Below are positions 34,750 through 42,837 of a DNA stretch of 64,000 nucleotides, one piece after another. The stretch spans positions 1,752,990 to 1,816,989 of the forward strand of contig OX638344.1 of NCBI GenBank assembly GCA_951813555.1, written 5' to 3'. Every line of letters begins with the position of its first letter. Position 1 is the first letter of the stretch. The translations under genes and the position numbers were made by a program. Source of the stretch: an uncultured Acidimicrobiales bacterium. Lineage in GTDB: Bacteria > Actinomycetota > Acidimicrobiia > Acidimicrobiales > Bin134. The notes under the pieces were generated by a model, which saw only the letters and a list, made by a program, of their open reading frames with translations, ran no database searches and was not told the DNA's origin.

Positions 34750-36300
34750 ATGACCGCAAGCGGCACCTCGCAGCGATTCCCCTCCAATTCGGCTGCCGAT
34801 GGCGGTCTGCTGCTGAAGCTGACCGAAGTGACCAAGCGGTATCCCGGTGTCTCCGCCCTCTCCAACGTGTCGTTCGATCTCCGCTCGGGCGAGGTCCACG
34901 TTCTCTTCGGGGAGAACGGAGCTGGGAAATCGACGCTGATCTCGATCTTGTCAGGCGCTCAAAAGCCCACTAGCGGGACGATGGCCTTCCGAGGTGCGGA
35001 GGTCGAGTTCTCGTCCGTGGCCGATGCTCGCGAGTTCGGGATCAGCGCCGTATTCCAGGAATTCTCCCTCGTGCCCACCATGACAGTCGCTGACAATCTG
35101 CTCCTAGGGTCTGAGCCGTTGCGCGGAAGGCTCCTCAACCGAAAGGGCCTGAGAAGCGCGGCAGAGTCTCTACTCGCGGACCTCGAGTTCCCGATCAAGG
35201 CCAACCAGGTCGTCGGCCGGCTGTCGCGGGCGCAACAGCAGATGGTCGAGATAGCAAAGGCCTTCCGCTCCGACCTTCAGGTCCTAATCCTCGACGAGCC
35301 GACAGCGTCTTTGACCGAGACCGAGTCGGGGCGGCTGTTCGAGCTTGTGGAGGAGGCGCGCACCCGTGGAATCGGGGTCGTCTACATCACCCACCGGCTG
35401 GCCGAAGTAAAGCGCCTCGCCGACCGGGTCACTGTGCTGCGCGACGGCAACTACGTCGGCACGCTCGCCAGGGAGGAGGCTACGGAAGACCGCCTGATCA
35501 ACCTGATGACAGGGAGGGTGATCGACCAGGTCTTCCCCGACATCGCCCACAAACCCGGCGAGATCGCCCTGCGGGCCACTGGCCTCACCACGCGGACGCG
35601 GTCGGCAGCAGACGTCTCATTCGAGGTCCGCGCCGGCGAGATCGTCGGGTTTGCAGGGCTCGTCGGCTCAGGCAAGGGCGAGTCCGCCCGGGCCTGTTTC
35701 GGAGCCGAGCCGCTGCTTCACGGCTCCGTGCACCTCTACGGAAACGAGGTGACTGGGAGCAGTCCTCGCCGGATGCTGAAGAGCGGCATGTTCTATGTCC
35801 CGCCAGACCGCAAGAGCGATGGGCTGTTGTTGATGAGGGGCGTCCGGGAGAACATCGCGCTTCCGTCGATCCGGCTCGCCCAGTTCTCCAACCTGACGCT
35901 GATGCGTAGGGCAGCCGAAAGGCGGATAACCGACGAGGTCGCACGGCGAGTTGAACTGCAGCCCCACTCCCTCGAGCGGCCAGTCGAGCAGTTCTCGGGA
36001 GGGAACCAGCAGAAGGTGCTCCTAGCCCGGGCCCTTGTTCGGGACGTCGACGTCTTCGTTTTCGACGAGCCGACCGTTGGCGTCGACGTCGGGACCCGCG
36101 TCGCCGTCTACCAGCTCATGGCCGACCTCTGCGAAAGCGGAGCCGCAATACTGCTGGTCTCCTCAGACCTGCCTGAGATCGTCCATCTCGCGCATCGGGC
36201 CTACGTGTTCCACCGCGGACGGGTCGTGGAAGAACTTGTAGCCCCCGACATCACAGAGGAGAACGTCCTGCGCAATTTCTTGGATAGAGAGGTCGCATGA
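34750..36300 (+). CDS. Sugar-type ABC transporter ATP-binding protein (RbsA-like)
   Basis: A 516-residue protein with two ABC domains in tandem, as in RbsA/XylG/MglA. The first Walker A is GENGAGKSTL, with signature LSRAQQQMVEIAKA and Walker B LILDEPTASLT. The second domain has the degenerate loop GLVGSGKGES and FSGGNQQKVLLARAL. It energises import with the permease that follows, with which it shares an ATGA overlap. This carbohydrate-uptake-2 class takes pentoses, nucleosides and other small polar solutes. Confidence 0.93.
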   Translation: MTASGTSQRFPSNSAADGGLLLKLTEVTKRYPGVSALSNVSFDLRSGEVHVLFGENGAGKSTLISILSGAQKPTSGTMAFRGAEVEFSSVADAREFGISAVFQEFSLVPTMTVADNLLLGSEPLRGRLLNRKGLRSAAESLLADLEFPIKANQVVGRLSRAQQQMVEIAKAFRSDLQVLILDEPTASLTETESGRLFELVEEARTRGIGVVYITHRLAEVKRLADRVTVLRDGNYVGTLAREEATEDRLINLMTGRVIDQVFPDIAHKPGEIALRATGLTTRTRSAADVSFEVRAGEIVGFAGLVGSGKGESARACFGAEPLLHGSVHLYGNEVTGSSPRRMLKSGMFYVPPDRKSDGLLLMRGVRENIALPSIRLAQFSNLTLMRRAAERRITDEVARRVELQPHSLERPVEQFSGGNQQKVLLARALVRDVDVFVFDEPTVGVDVGTRVAVYQLMADLCESGAAILLVSSDLPEIVHLAHRAYVFHRGRVVEELVAPDITEENVLRNFLDREVA

Positions 36301-37343
36301 CAAGCCGCTCTGCTTCAGGGTCAACGGCGTCGAGCCTCAGCCTCCTCGAGCGGCTCGAGCTCGTATTCGTCAAGACCGGAGTTCTCCCGCCCCTGCTGCT
36401 GTTGGCGGTCATCGTGTTCTCGCAGATGTCGGACAACTTCCTCGACGTCGAGAACTTCGAGAACGTCCTGCGCCAAAACACGTTCCTCATCATCGTGTCC
36501 CTCGGGCAGATGCTCGTACTTCTCACAGGGGGTTTCGACCTGTCCGTCGGTACCGGAACAGCGCTGGTCTCGGTGGTAACCGCAACCGTCATGGCTGACA
36601 GCTTCAACGCCGGAGCCGGGTCCGTCGGCTTCGCGATCGCTTTGGGAATGGTCGTCGGGGTTCTCGCTGGCGCAGGTGTCGGTCTGTTCAACGGGATCGG
36701 CGTGTCCGTATTCCGGGTGTCCCCGTTTATCATGACCCTTGGCACCTCGTCGATAGCGCTCGGCCTCGCCCTCTATATGACCAGCGGCGTGCCCGTCAGG
36801 GGCATGCCCCCGAAGTTCGCGGACATATTCGGGTTCGGAGAGTGGGCGGGGCTCGCGACCCCCATCTGGGTCACCGCGGCAGTCGTGGTCATCATGACCG
36901 TCGTCTTGAATTGGACGCGTCTCGGGCGCTACTTCTATGCGATAGGCGGCAACGCCAACGCGGCAACTCTGTCGGGCGTCACGGTCCGGACGAACCTCAC
37001 CTCGGCCTACGTCATCGCCGGCGCCCTCATGGGGCTGAGTTCAGTCCTGCTGACCGCACGCCTAGAGACCGGCGAAGCCAACATCGGTGTCAGCCTCCCG
37101 CTTCAATCCATCGCGGCGTGCGTGATCGGCGGGGTGTCCCTTCGCGGCGGGATCGGACGGGTGTCGAGCGCCGTGTTGGGCGCGTTGTTCATCGGGCTCG
37201 TCCAGAACGGCATGAACCTGGCGCGCATCCAGTCGTACCTCCAGATGATCGTCTTGGGAGGCCTTCTCATCATCGCGGTGATCGCCGACCTGATCAGGCA
37301 GCGATCGCTGTCACGCCTGGCAGCAGCCGGAATCCTCGGATAG
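36297..37343 (+). CDS. Sugar-type ABC transporter permease (RbsC-like)
   Basis: A 348-residue integral membrane permease of the BPD_transp_2 family with about ten hydrophobic segments. The conserved region GRYFYAIGGNANAATLSGV matches the RbsC-type cytoplasmic loop, and GGVSLRGGIGRVSSAVLGAL follows. It begins inside the ATPase stop codon (ATGA). Only one permease gene is present, so a homodimeric channel is likely. Ligand unknown; context suggests the lactam, amide or amino-acid-like substrate of the island. Confidence 0.93.
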   Translation: MTSRSASGSTASSLSLLERLELVFVKTGVLPPLLLLAVIVFSQMSDNFLDVENFENVLRQNTFLIIVSLGQMLVLLTGGFDLSVGTGTALVSVVTATVMADSFNAGAGSVGFAIALGMVVGVLAGAGVGLFNGIGVSVFRVSPFIMTLGTSSIALGLALYMTSGVPVRGMPPKFADIFGFGEWAGLATPIWVTAAVVVIMTVVLNWTRLGRYFYAIGGNANAATLSGVTVRTNLTSAYVIAGALMGLSSVLLTARLETGEANIGVSLPLQSIAACVIGGVSLRGGIGRVSSAVLGALFIGLVQNGMNLARIQSYLQMIVLGGLLIIAVIADLIRQRSLSRLAAAGILG

Positions 37344-37377
37344 CAGTACATCAACCGGATCGACAGGAGAACGAACG

Positions 37378-38109
37378 GTGACAACTGGCATTAACTGCGA
37401 CATGGGAGAGTCGTATGGCATCTATACACTCGGCAACGACGAGGACATCATGTCTCACATCACGGCAGCCAATGTGGCCTGCGGCTTCCACGCCGGCGAT
37501 CCGTCAGTCATGTCCGCAACCATTGAGGCCGCGCAACGCCACGGCGTCGCGGTCGGCGCCCACCCTTCGCTTCCCGACCGGCAGGGGTTCGGCCGCCGCG
37601 AGATGAAACTGGCCCCCGACGAACTTGGCAGCCTCCTGACTTATCAGGTCGGCGCGCTTTGGGGATTCCTTGAAACATCCGGCATGGAGCTCAACCACAT
37701 GAAGGTCCATGGCGCTCTGTATGGGATGACTGCCCGAGACGCCGACCTCTCTGATGTCGTCTGCCAAGTGGCCAAGAAGTTCGGCGTCCCCGTGTACGGC
37801 ATGGCCGGTACCATGCACGAGCGGTGCGCCCAGGAGGCCGGAGTGCCGTTTGTGTCGGAGTTCTACGCAGACCTCGACTACGCCGCAGACGGCTCTCTCA
37901 TCATCAGCCGCTCCCATGGAGCGGTGGACACTCTCGTCGCAGCCGGCCGAGTCCGAAGAGCCATCCGAGAAGGCCTGGCCGAATCTGTCGACGGTCCCGA
38001 TGTGAGCGTCCGCGCCGACACGGTCTGTATCCACTCGGACACCCCGAATGCCGCAGACCTGGCCAGCGCGGTCGCACAGGCCGTCGCAGACGAGAGCAAG
38101 AACTGGTAA
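37378..38109 (+). CDS. pxpA: LamB/YcsF family protein (5-oxoprolinase subunit A-like)
   Basis: A 243-residue LamB/YcsF (PxpA) protein. Its start is GTG with AGGAGAACGAAC just upstream. The family motif DMGESYGIYTLGNDEDIM and AANVACGFHAGDPSVM carry the conserved Asp and His residues, and MKVHGALYGMTARD follows. In characterised systems PxpA works with PxpB and PxpC to open 5-oxoproline with ATP. Here the pxpB- and pxpC-like genes lie beyond a biotin carrier and a biotin carboxylase in the same direction, which changes the probable chemistry to biotin-dependent carboxylation of an amide. Confidence 0.9.
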   Translation: MTTGINCDMGESYGIYTLGNDEDIMSHITAANVACGFHAGDPSVMSATIEAAQRHGVAVGAHPSLPDRQGFGRREMKLAPDELGSLLTYQVGALWGFLETSGMELNHMKVHGALYGMTARDADLSDVVCQVAKKFGVPVYGMAGTMHERCAQEAGVPFVSEFYADLDYAADGSLIISRSHGAVDTLVAAGRVRRAIREGLAESVDGPDVSVRADTVCIHSDTPNAADLASAVAQAVADESKNW

Positions 38110-38134
38110 TCCACCGCAAGACGAAAGCAACCAA

Positions 38135-38389
38135 ATGGCATACGAGATCAAATCACCTATCCCCGGGATCTTCTATCGGAAGCCTTCGCCCGACTCCGAC
38201 CCCTACGTGGAGGTCGGCAGCAAGGTGGAGACTTCGACTGTCATTTGCCTGATTGAAGTCATGAAGACATTTCACGAGGTCAAAGCGGGCGCCCCGGGCA
38301 CCATTGCCAGCATCGAAGCCGACGACGAGGAAATGGTCGATGCAGGACAAGTCATAGCCACACTCGAAACCGATGACAACGGGAACTGA
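38135..38389 (+). CDS. Biotin carboxyl carrier protein
   Basis: An 84-residue stand-alone biotinyl domain. The modified Lys is K44 in CLIEVMKTFHEVKAG, flanked by the usual Val/Met residues, and the fold begins with IKSPIPGIFYRKPSP. It lacks the long N-terminal extension of fatty-acid AccB, so it is a minimal carrier. It sits 25 bases after the LamB/YcsF gene and two bases before the biotin carboxylase, with which it must work. Biotinylation requires a BirA not found in this window. Confidence 0.92.
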   Translation: MAYEIKSPIPGIFYRKPSPDSDPYVEVGSKVETSTVICLIEVMKTFHEVKAGAPGTIASIEADDEEMVDAGQVIATLETDDNGN

Positions 38390-38391
38390 GC

Positions 38392-39753
38392 GTGAAAAAG
38401 CTGCTCGTCGCTAACAGAGGCGAGATCGCCCTTCGGATCATCCGGGCCGCGGAGGAACTGGGAATCCCGACCGTGGCCGTCTATTCCGACGCGGACGAGC
38501 AAGCCCGCCATGTAAGCGTCGCCACCGAAGCGGTCCACATCGGGCCTGCGCCTGCTGCTCAGAGCTATCTGAACACCGATGCGATTCTTTTGGCCGCTAA
38601 GCGATCCAAGGCAGACTCGCTGCACCCGGGATACGGATTCTTGTCGGAGAACGCCGACTTCGCTCGAAGATGCGAAGCCGAGGGCATTTGTTTTGTCGGC
38701 CCTTCTCCGAGCGCAATCAGCCTGATGGGCGACAAAGCAGCAGCACGCGACACCGCTGCGGCCGCAGGGATCCCGATAGTGCCGGGAACGCTCAACGGCA
38801 TCGAGTCGCCATCGGACGCAGAAGAAGCGGCAAACCAAATCGGGTTCCCGTTGCTGATCAAGGCCGCCGCAGGAGGCGGCGGGCGGGGAATCAGGATCGT
38901 CAACACGATGGGAGAGCTTGCCGGCCAGGTCGTCGCCGCGCAGACCGAGGCTCGGGCCTCATTCGGCGATGACACTGTCTACCTTGAGAGGTTCATCGCC
39001 GGAGCCCGGCACGTCGAGGTCCAAGTCTTCGGCGACGGGCATCAGACTGTCCACCTCTTTGAGCGGGAATGCTCCCTGCAGCGCAGGCGCCAAAAGCTCA
39101 TCGAAGAAGCACTCGCCCCGAACCTCCTGCCAGACGTTCGATCCGGGCTCACTGCCGCGGCTGTGACGCTCTCCGACGCCGTCGACTACGAGGGGGCGGG
39201 AACTGTCGAATTCTTGTTCGACCCCGCGACAAACGAGTTTTTCTTCATCGAGATGAACACGAGGATCCAGGTTGAGCACCCGGTCACCGAGTTCATTTGC
39301 GGGCTGGATCTCGTCCGCGAGCAGTTGCGCCAGGCGCAGGGCCTTCCCCTGTCATTCTCCCAATCCGACGTTCAGCCACGCGGCGCGTCGATTGAAATGA
39401 GGATCAACGCAGAAGACCCGGCCAACAACTTCATGCCCTCGCCCGGGACTATCACCGACTTCGAACTTCCGCTTGGGCCGGGCGTGAGGATCTCAACGCC
39501 AGTCAAAGCCGGCAGCCAGGTCTCTCCATTTTACGACTCTCTGATCGCCAAAATTATTGTCTGGGATGTTGATCGCATGGCAGCGCTTTCCCGAGCTCGC
39601 CGCGCCATGCGCGAGCTGCACATCAAGGGAGTCAAGACCACTGCTGGTTTGATTTCGGCGCTCCTATCGACCGACGAAGTCAAAACCGGACGCTACGACA
39701 CCGGCTTTGTCGAGCGATGGCTCGGCGCCCAAGAGAAGGGATCAGACCAATGA
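38392..39753 (+). CDS. Biotin carboxylase (AccC-like)
   Basis: A 453-residue ATP-grasp biotin carboxylase that carboxylates carrier-bound biotin using bicarbonate and ATP. Motifs are RGEIALRIIRAAEELG at the N terminus, LHPGYGFLSENADFARRC, the glycine-rich AAAGGGGRGIRIV, and EMNTRIQVEHPVTEFICG near the active site. The start is GTG. It is coupled by ATGA to the AHS1 gene that follows, implying that carboxybiotin is passed to the AHS1/AHS2 pair, as in urea carboxylase, where these are domains of one chain. Confidence 0.93.
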   Translation: MKKLLVANRGEIALRIIRAAEELGIPTVAVYSDADEQARHVSVATEAVHIGPAPAAQSYLNTDAILLAAKRSKADSLHPGYGFLSENADFARRCEAEGICFVGPSPSAISLMGDKAAARDTAAAAGIPIVPGTLNGIESPSDAEEAANQIGFPLLIKAAAGGGGRGIRIVNTMGELAGQVVAAQTEARASFGDDTVYLERFIAGARHVEVQVFGDGHQTVHLFERECSLQRRRQKLIEEALAPNLLPDVRSGLTAAAVTLSDAVDYEGAGTVEFLFDPATNEFFFIEMNTRIQVEHPVTEFICGLDLVREQLRQAQGLPLSFSQSDVQPRGASIEMRINAEDPANNFMPSPGTITDFELPLGPGVRISTPVKAGSQVSPFYDSLIAKIIVWDVDRMAALSRARRAMRELHIKGVKTTAGLISALLSTDEVKTGRYDTGFVERWLGAQEKGSDQ

Positions 39754-40640
39754 GCGAGGGCTCGAAGGCCAGATACAGCTTAGGGGGCGATGATCACATC
39801 TTCGTCGAGCTTGACAATGAAATGAGCCTGACCGCCAACTTCAAGGCGATGGCGATAACCACCGTCCTCGAACAAACACAGATCCCCGGACTCATCGACA
39901 TCTGCCCGGCGAATGCCTCCTACCAAGTGCGGTTCGATCCCCTGCAGGTCCCGCCCCGGGACCTACTGGCAGAATTGCAGCGGATCGAGGGCGAAGTCGG
40001 CGACGCCACCGCCTTCGACCTCGACACCACCATTGTCGAAGTGCCTGTCCTGTACAACGATCCGTGGACGAACGAAACGCTCCTGCGCTTTCGCTCACAC
40101 CACCAGGACCCCGATGCCACTGATCTGGAGTATGCCGCCCGAATAAACGGATTCGACTCCGTGGACTCGTTCATCGAAGCCCATTCAGGGGCCCCGTGGT
40201 TCACCTCTATGGTCGGTTTCGTAGCTGGGCTTCCGTTTCTGTTCCAGATGGTCCCAAGAGAGAAACAGCTGCAGGTCCCCAAGTACCTGAGGCCGCGAAC
40301 TGACACACCCAAGCAGACCATCGGATACGGCGGCTGTTTCACAGCGATCTACAGCGTGAGGGGAGCCGGCGGGTACCAACTGTTCGGCATCACACCAGGG
40401 CCGATCTACGACCCGACACAGCAGCATCCCGACTTCGAGGACTTCATGGTCTTCTTCAAGCCGGGAACCATCGCCAAATTCGAGCCAATCGACCGCGCCA
40501 TGTACGACAAGTACAGCGCCCAAGTCGAGGCCAAAGAGTTCAGGTTCAAGCAGCGGCCCGTGAAGTTCTCCCTCGGCGAATTCCAAGCCGATCCGGACGC
40601 ATACAACGCGGCGCTTTTGGAGGTCCTCCATGGGAGTTAG
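39750..40640 (+). CDS. pxpB: AHS1-domain carboxyltransferase subunit (PxpB/KipI-like)
   Basis: A 296-residue AHS1 (KipI/PxpB) protein, longer than typical 220-240-residue PxpB. Its long N-terminal and central regions resemble the corresponding part of urea carboxylase. Typical stretches are WFTSMVGFVAGLPFLFQMVP, TIGYGGCFTAIYSVRGAGGYQLFG and FEDFMVFFKPGT. The start overlaps the biotin carboxylase stop (ATGA) and its end overlaps the AHS2 gene by 11 bases, so the two subunits are made together. It forms half of the amide-recognising carboxyltransferase site. Confidence 0.88.
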   Translation: MSEGSKARYSLGGDDHIFVELDNEMSLTANFKAMAITTVLEQTQIPGLIDICPANASYQVRFDPLQVPPRDLLAELQRIEGEVGDATAFDLDTTIVEVPVLYNDPWTNETLLRFRSHHQDPDATDLEYAARINGFDSVDSFIEAHSGAPWFTSMVGFVAGLPFLFQMVPREKQLQVPKYLRPRTDTPKQTIGYGGCFTAIYSVRGAGGYQLFGITPGPIYDPTQQHPDFEDFMVFFKPGTIAKFEPIDRAMYDKYSAQVEAKEFRFKQRPVKFSLGEFQADPDAYNAALLEVLHGS

Positions 40641-41601
40641 AGTCGTCAAACCTGGGATGGCCACGACCATCCAAGACATTGGGCGCCCCGGCTACTACCG
40701 CGTCGGAATCCCACCATCAGGCTCGCTGGACCAGTACTCGTCGCTGGCAGCGAACCTGCTTGTGGGCAACGACGACGCGGCCGCCGTCCTCGAGTGCACC
40801 TACCTCGGCCCCCAGCTCCACTTCGAAGCCCCAACCGTCGTAGCCGTCACCGGGGCCAACCTCCCGCCGCTGCTCAACGGCGAAGGCCGCCCAACCTGGG
40901 AGAGTTTCGCCGTCGCCGAAGGAGACGTCTTGTCATTCGACTACCTCGAAGGAGGCGCCAGGGCCTACATCGCCGTAAGCGGCGGATTCGACGTGCCCCA
41001 AGTCTTGGGCAGCAGGTCCACCTACACCCTCGGCTCGATGGGAGGCGTGGAAGGGCGCGTCCTCGCCGAGGGCGACTGGATCGACACCGGCGACACTGAA
41101 GGAGCGACCCCGGGCAGAGTCGTTCCCGGGTCCTTGCGCACAGAACACCCAAAGCACCGCGAGATCAGAGTCATGATGGGCCTGTTCGACCACAGACTCA
41201 CCCCGTCTGGACGCCAGACCTTCCTCGGGACTGAGTGGCGACTGACGCCAGTCGCTGACCGGACCGGCTTCAGGTACCAAGGCGCCGAACTGGAATTCGA
41301 AGAGCGCGACCCCCCATTCGGGGCGGGCAGCGATCCGTCCAACATCGTGGACGCCCCATATCCAATCGGATCGATCCAAGTCCCCGGCGGAATCGAGCCG
41401 ATCGTGTTGCACCGCGACGCCGTCTCCGGAGGCGGCTACGTCATGGTGGCAACCGTCATCGGAGCCGACATGGATCTCGTGGGCCAATCGGCGCCGAACA
41501 ACACCACCCGATTCATCGAAGTCGACCTCGACACCGCACTGGAGGCGCGCCACGATCGCTTCAAGCGAATCGAGGAGCTCCGGATGGCGGTGGCATCGTG
41601 A
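40630..41601 (+). CDS. pxpC: AHS2-domain carboxyltransferase subunit (PxpC/KipA-like)
   Basis: A 323-residue AHS2 (KipA/PxpC) protein. It begins VRVVKPGMATTIQDIGRPGY and carries the family segments GIPPSGSLDQYSSLAANLLVG, VTGANLPPLLNG and YIAVSGGFDVPQVLGS. The C-terminal GSIQVPGGIEPIVLHRDAVSGGGY is typical. It pairs with the overlapping AHS1 subunit. In 5-oxoprolinase the pair activates the lactam; in urea carboxylase it transfers the carboxyl group from biotin to urea nitrogen. GTGA overlap with bioB follows. Confidence 0.9.
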   Translation: MGVRVVKPGMATTIQDIGRPGYYRVGIPPSGSLDQYSSLAANLLVGNDDAAAVLECTYLGPQLHFEAPTVVAVTGANLPPLLNGEGRPTWESFAVAEGDVLSFDYLEGGARAYIAVSGGFDVPQVLGSRSTYTLGSMGGVEGRVLAEGDWIDTGDTEGATPGRVVPGSLRTEHPKHREIRVMMGLFDHRLTPSGRQTFLGTEWRLTPVADRTGFRYQGAELEFEERDPPFGAGSDPSNIVDAPYPIGSIQVPGGIEPIVLHRDAVSGGGYVMVATVIGADMDLVGQSAPNNTTRFIEVDLDTALEARHDRFKRIEELRMAVAS

Positions 41602-42623
41602 CCACTTCGACAAAGACAGCCCTCACAGCTCGTGAGCTGCTGCGAGCCGCCGAGAACGCATTGCTGGACGAACGCCGCGACCTCGACGCCGCCGAGCTCA
41701 CCGCCCTCTCAACCCTGCCAGACGATCAGATCCCGGCACTCGGCGCCCTTGCCCACCAGGTGCGCCTGGACCGCTGCGGACCCGCCGTCGAAGTCGAAGG
41801 CATCCTCTCAGCAAAGACCGGGGGCTGTCCCGAGGACTGCCATTTCTGCTCCCAGTCCTCCCAATTCGACGAATCGATGCCCGCCACACCGTTTCTCGAC
41901 ACAGCCGAGGTAGTCGCAGCTGCGAGGGAGACCGCAGAAACCGGAGCGACCGAGTTCTGCATCGTCCTGGCTATTCGCGGCCCTGATGGGCGCACCGTGG
42001 ATCGAATCCTCGAGCTCGTTCCCCTTATCAGATCTGAGACAGGGCTCAACGTCGCGGTCAGCGCAGGGATCCTCTCCGAGGACCAATCGGAACGCTTCGC
42101 CGCCGGAGGTGTCCACCGATACAACCACAACCTCGAGACCGCCGAGTCTTTCTTTCCCAACATTGCGACCACTCACACTTGGGCCGAGCGCTACAACACA
42201 TGCAAGATGGTCAAACAAAGCGGCATGGAGCTTTGCTGCGGTGCCCTGCTCGGCATGGGAGAAACTGTTCACCAGCGGATCGAGCTGCTCACCCAACTCC
42301 AATCGCTGGCCCCGACCGAGGTTCCGCTCAACTTCTTGAATCCCCGCCCCGGCACGCCCCTTCAGATCCGCAAGCCGATCAAGCCGCTTGAAGCGCTGAG
42401 ATGGATAGCCCTGTTCAGACTGGCACTGCCCGAGGTGATCCTCCGCTACGCCGGGGGCCGGGAAATCACACTCGGCGAGCTGCAGGCGATGGGCATGACA
42501 GCAGGGGTGAACGCGCTGATCATCGGCAACTACCTCACCACCCTTGGCCGCAGCCCCGAAGAAGACCTCCAGATGCTCGAAGACCTGAAGATGCCGGTCG
42601 GGGCGCTAACCGGTGTCCTCTAG
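41598..42623 (+). CDS. bioB: Biotin synthase
   Basis: A 341-residue radical SAM enzyme inserting sulfur into dethiobiotin. The 4Fe-4S Cys motif is C77, C81, C84 in KTGGCPEDCHFCSQS, followed by typical BioB segments (VHRYNHNLETAESFF, ELCCGALLGMGET, LNFLNPRPGTPL). A GTG start overlaps the AHS2 stop (GTGA), so biotin synthesis is translationally tied to the carboxylase genes. The N-terminal extension of about 65 residues before the cluster is of normal length for the family. Confidence 0.96.
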   Translation: MTTSTKTALTARELLRAAENALLDERRDLDAAELTALSTLPDDQIPALGALAHQVRLDRCGPAVEVEGILSAKTGGCPEDCHFCSQSSQFDESMPATPFLDTAEVVAAARETAETGATEFCIVLAIRGPDGRTVDRILELVPLIRSETGLNVAVSAGILSEDQSERFAAGGVHRYNHNLETAESFFPNIATTHTWAERYNTCKMVKQSGMELCCGALLGMGETVHQRIELLTQLQSLAPTEVPLNFLNPRPGTPLQIRKPIKPLEALRWIALFRLALPEVILRYAGGREITLGELQAMGMTAGVNALIIGNYLTTLGRSPEEDLQMLEDLKMPVGALTGVL

Positions 42624-42837
42624 CCCCGAGGACGTCCGCGTGAGCCAACAAGGCGCCACCGACCACGCCGAGGCCTTTTGCACCGGATGCGGAACCGCGG
42701 AGTGCGGCGGCTGCCGCTCCGACTACGACGCCCCCCGGCACTGCCCACGCTGCGGCCACCTCCTCCGCACAAAGGTGCATCCGGCCGGCTGGGCCGCGGA
42801 ATGCCGCCGCTGCGACCTGGAGATCCGATCACCATGA
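42613..42837 (+). CDS. bsaP: Biotin synthase auxiliary protein BsaP-like
   Basis: A 74-residue Cys-rich protein between bioB and bioA. Three CxxC-type groups stand at FCTGCG, CPRCGHLL and CRRCDLE, with an extra ECGGC; the core HCPRCGHLLRTKVHPAGWAA has the shape of mycobacterial BsaP (Rv1590), reported as an iron-sulfur protein needed for BioB activity. GTG 42613 overlaps the bioB stop; GTG 42640 is an alternative. Its stop overlaps the bioA start as ATGA. Similarity is from memory of the family and should be checked by alignment. Confidence 0.8.
   Translation: MSSSPEDVRVSQQGATDHAEAFCTGCGTAECGGCRSDYDAPRHCPRCGHLLRTKVHPAGWAAECRRCDLEIRSP

Noticed and set aside
36297..37343. Assignment of the importer as ribose-specific
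   Set aside because: The RbsA/RbsC class moves many solutes and the context points to amide or amino-acid chemistry, so no sugar is named.
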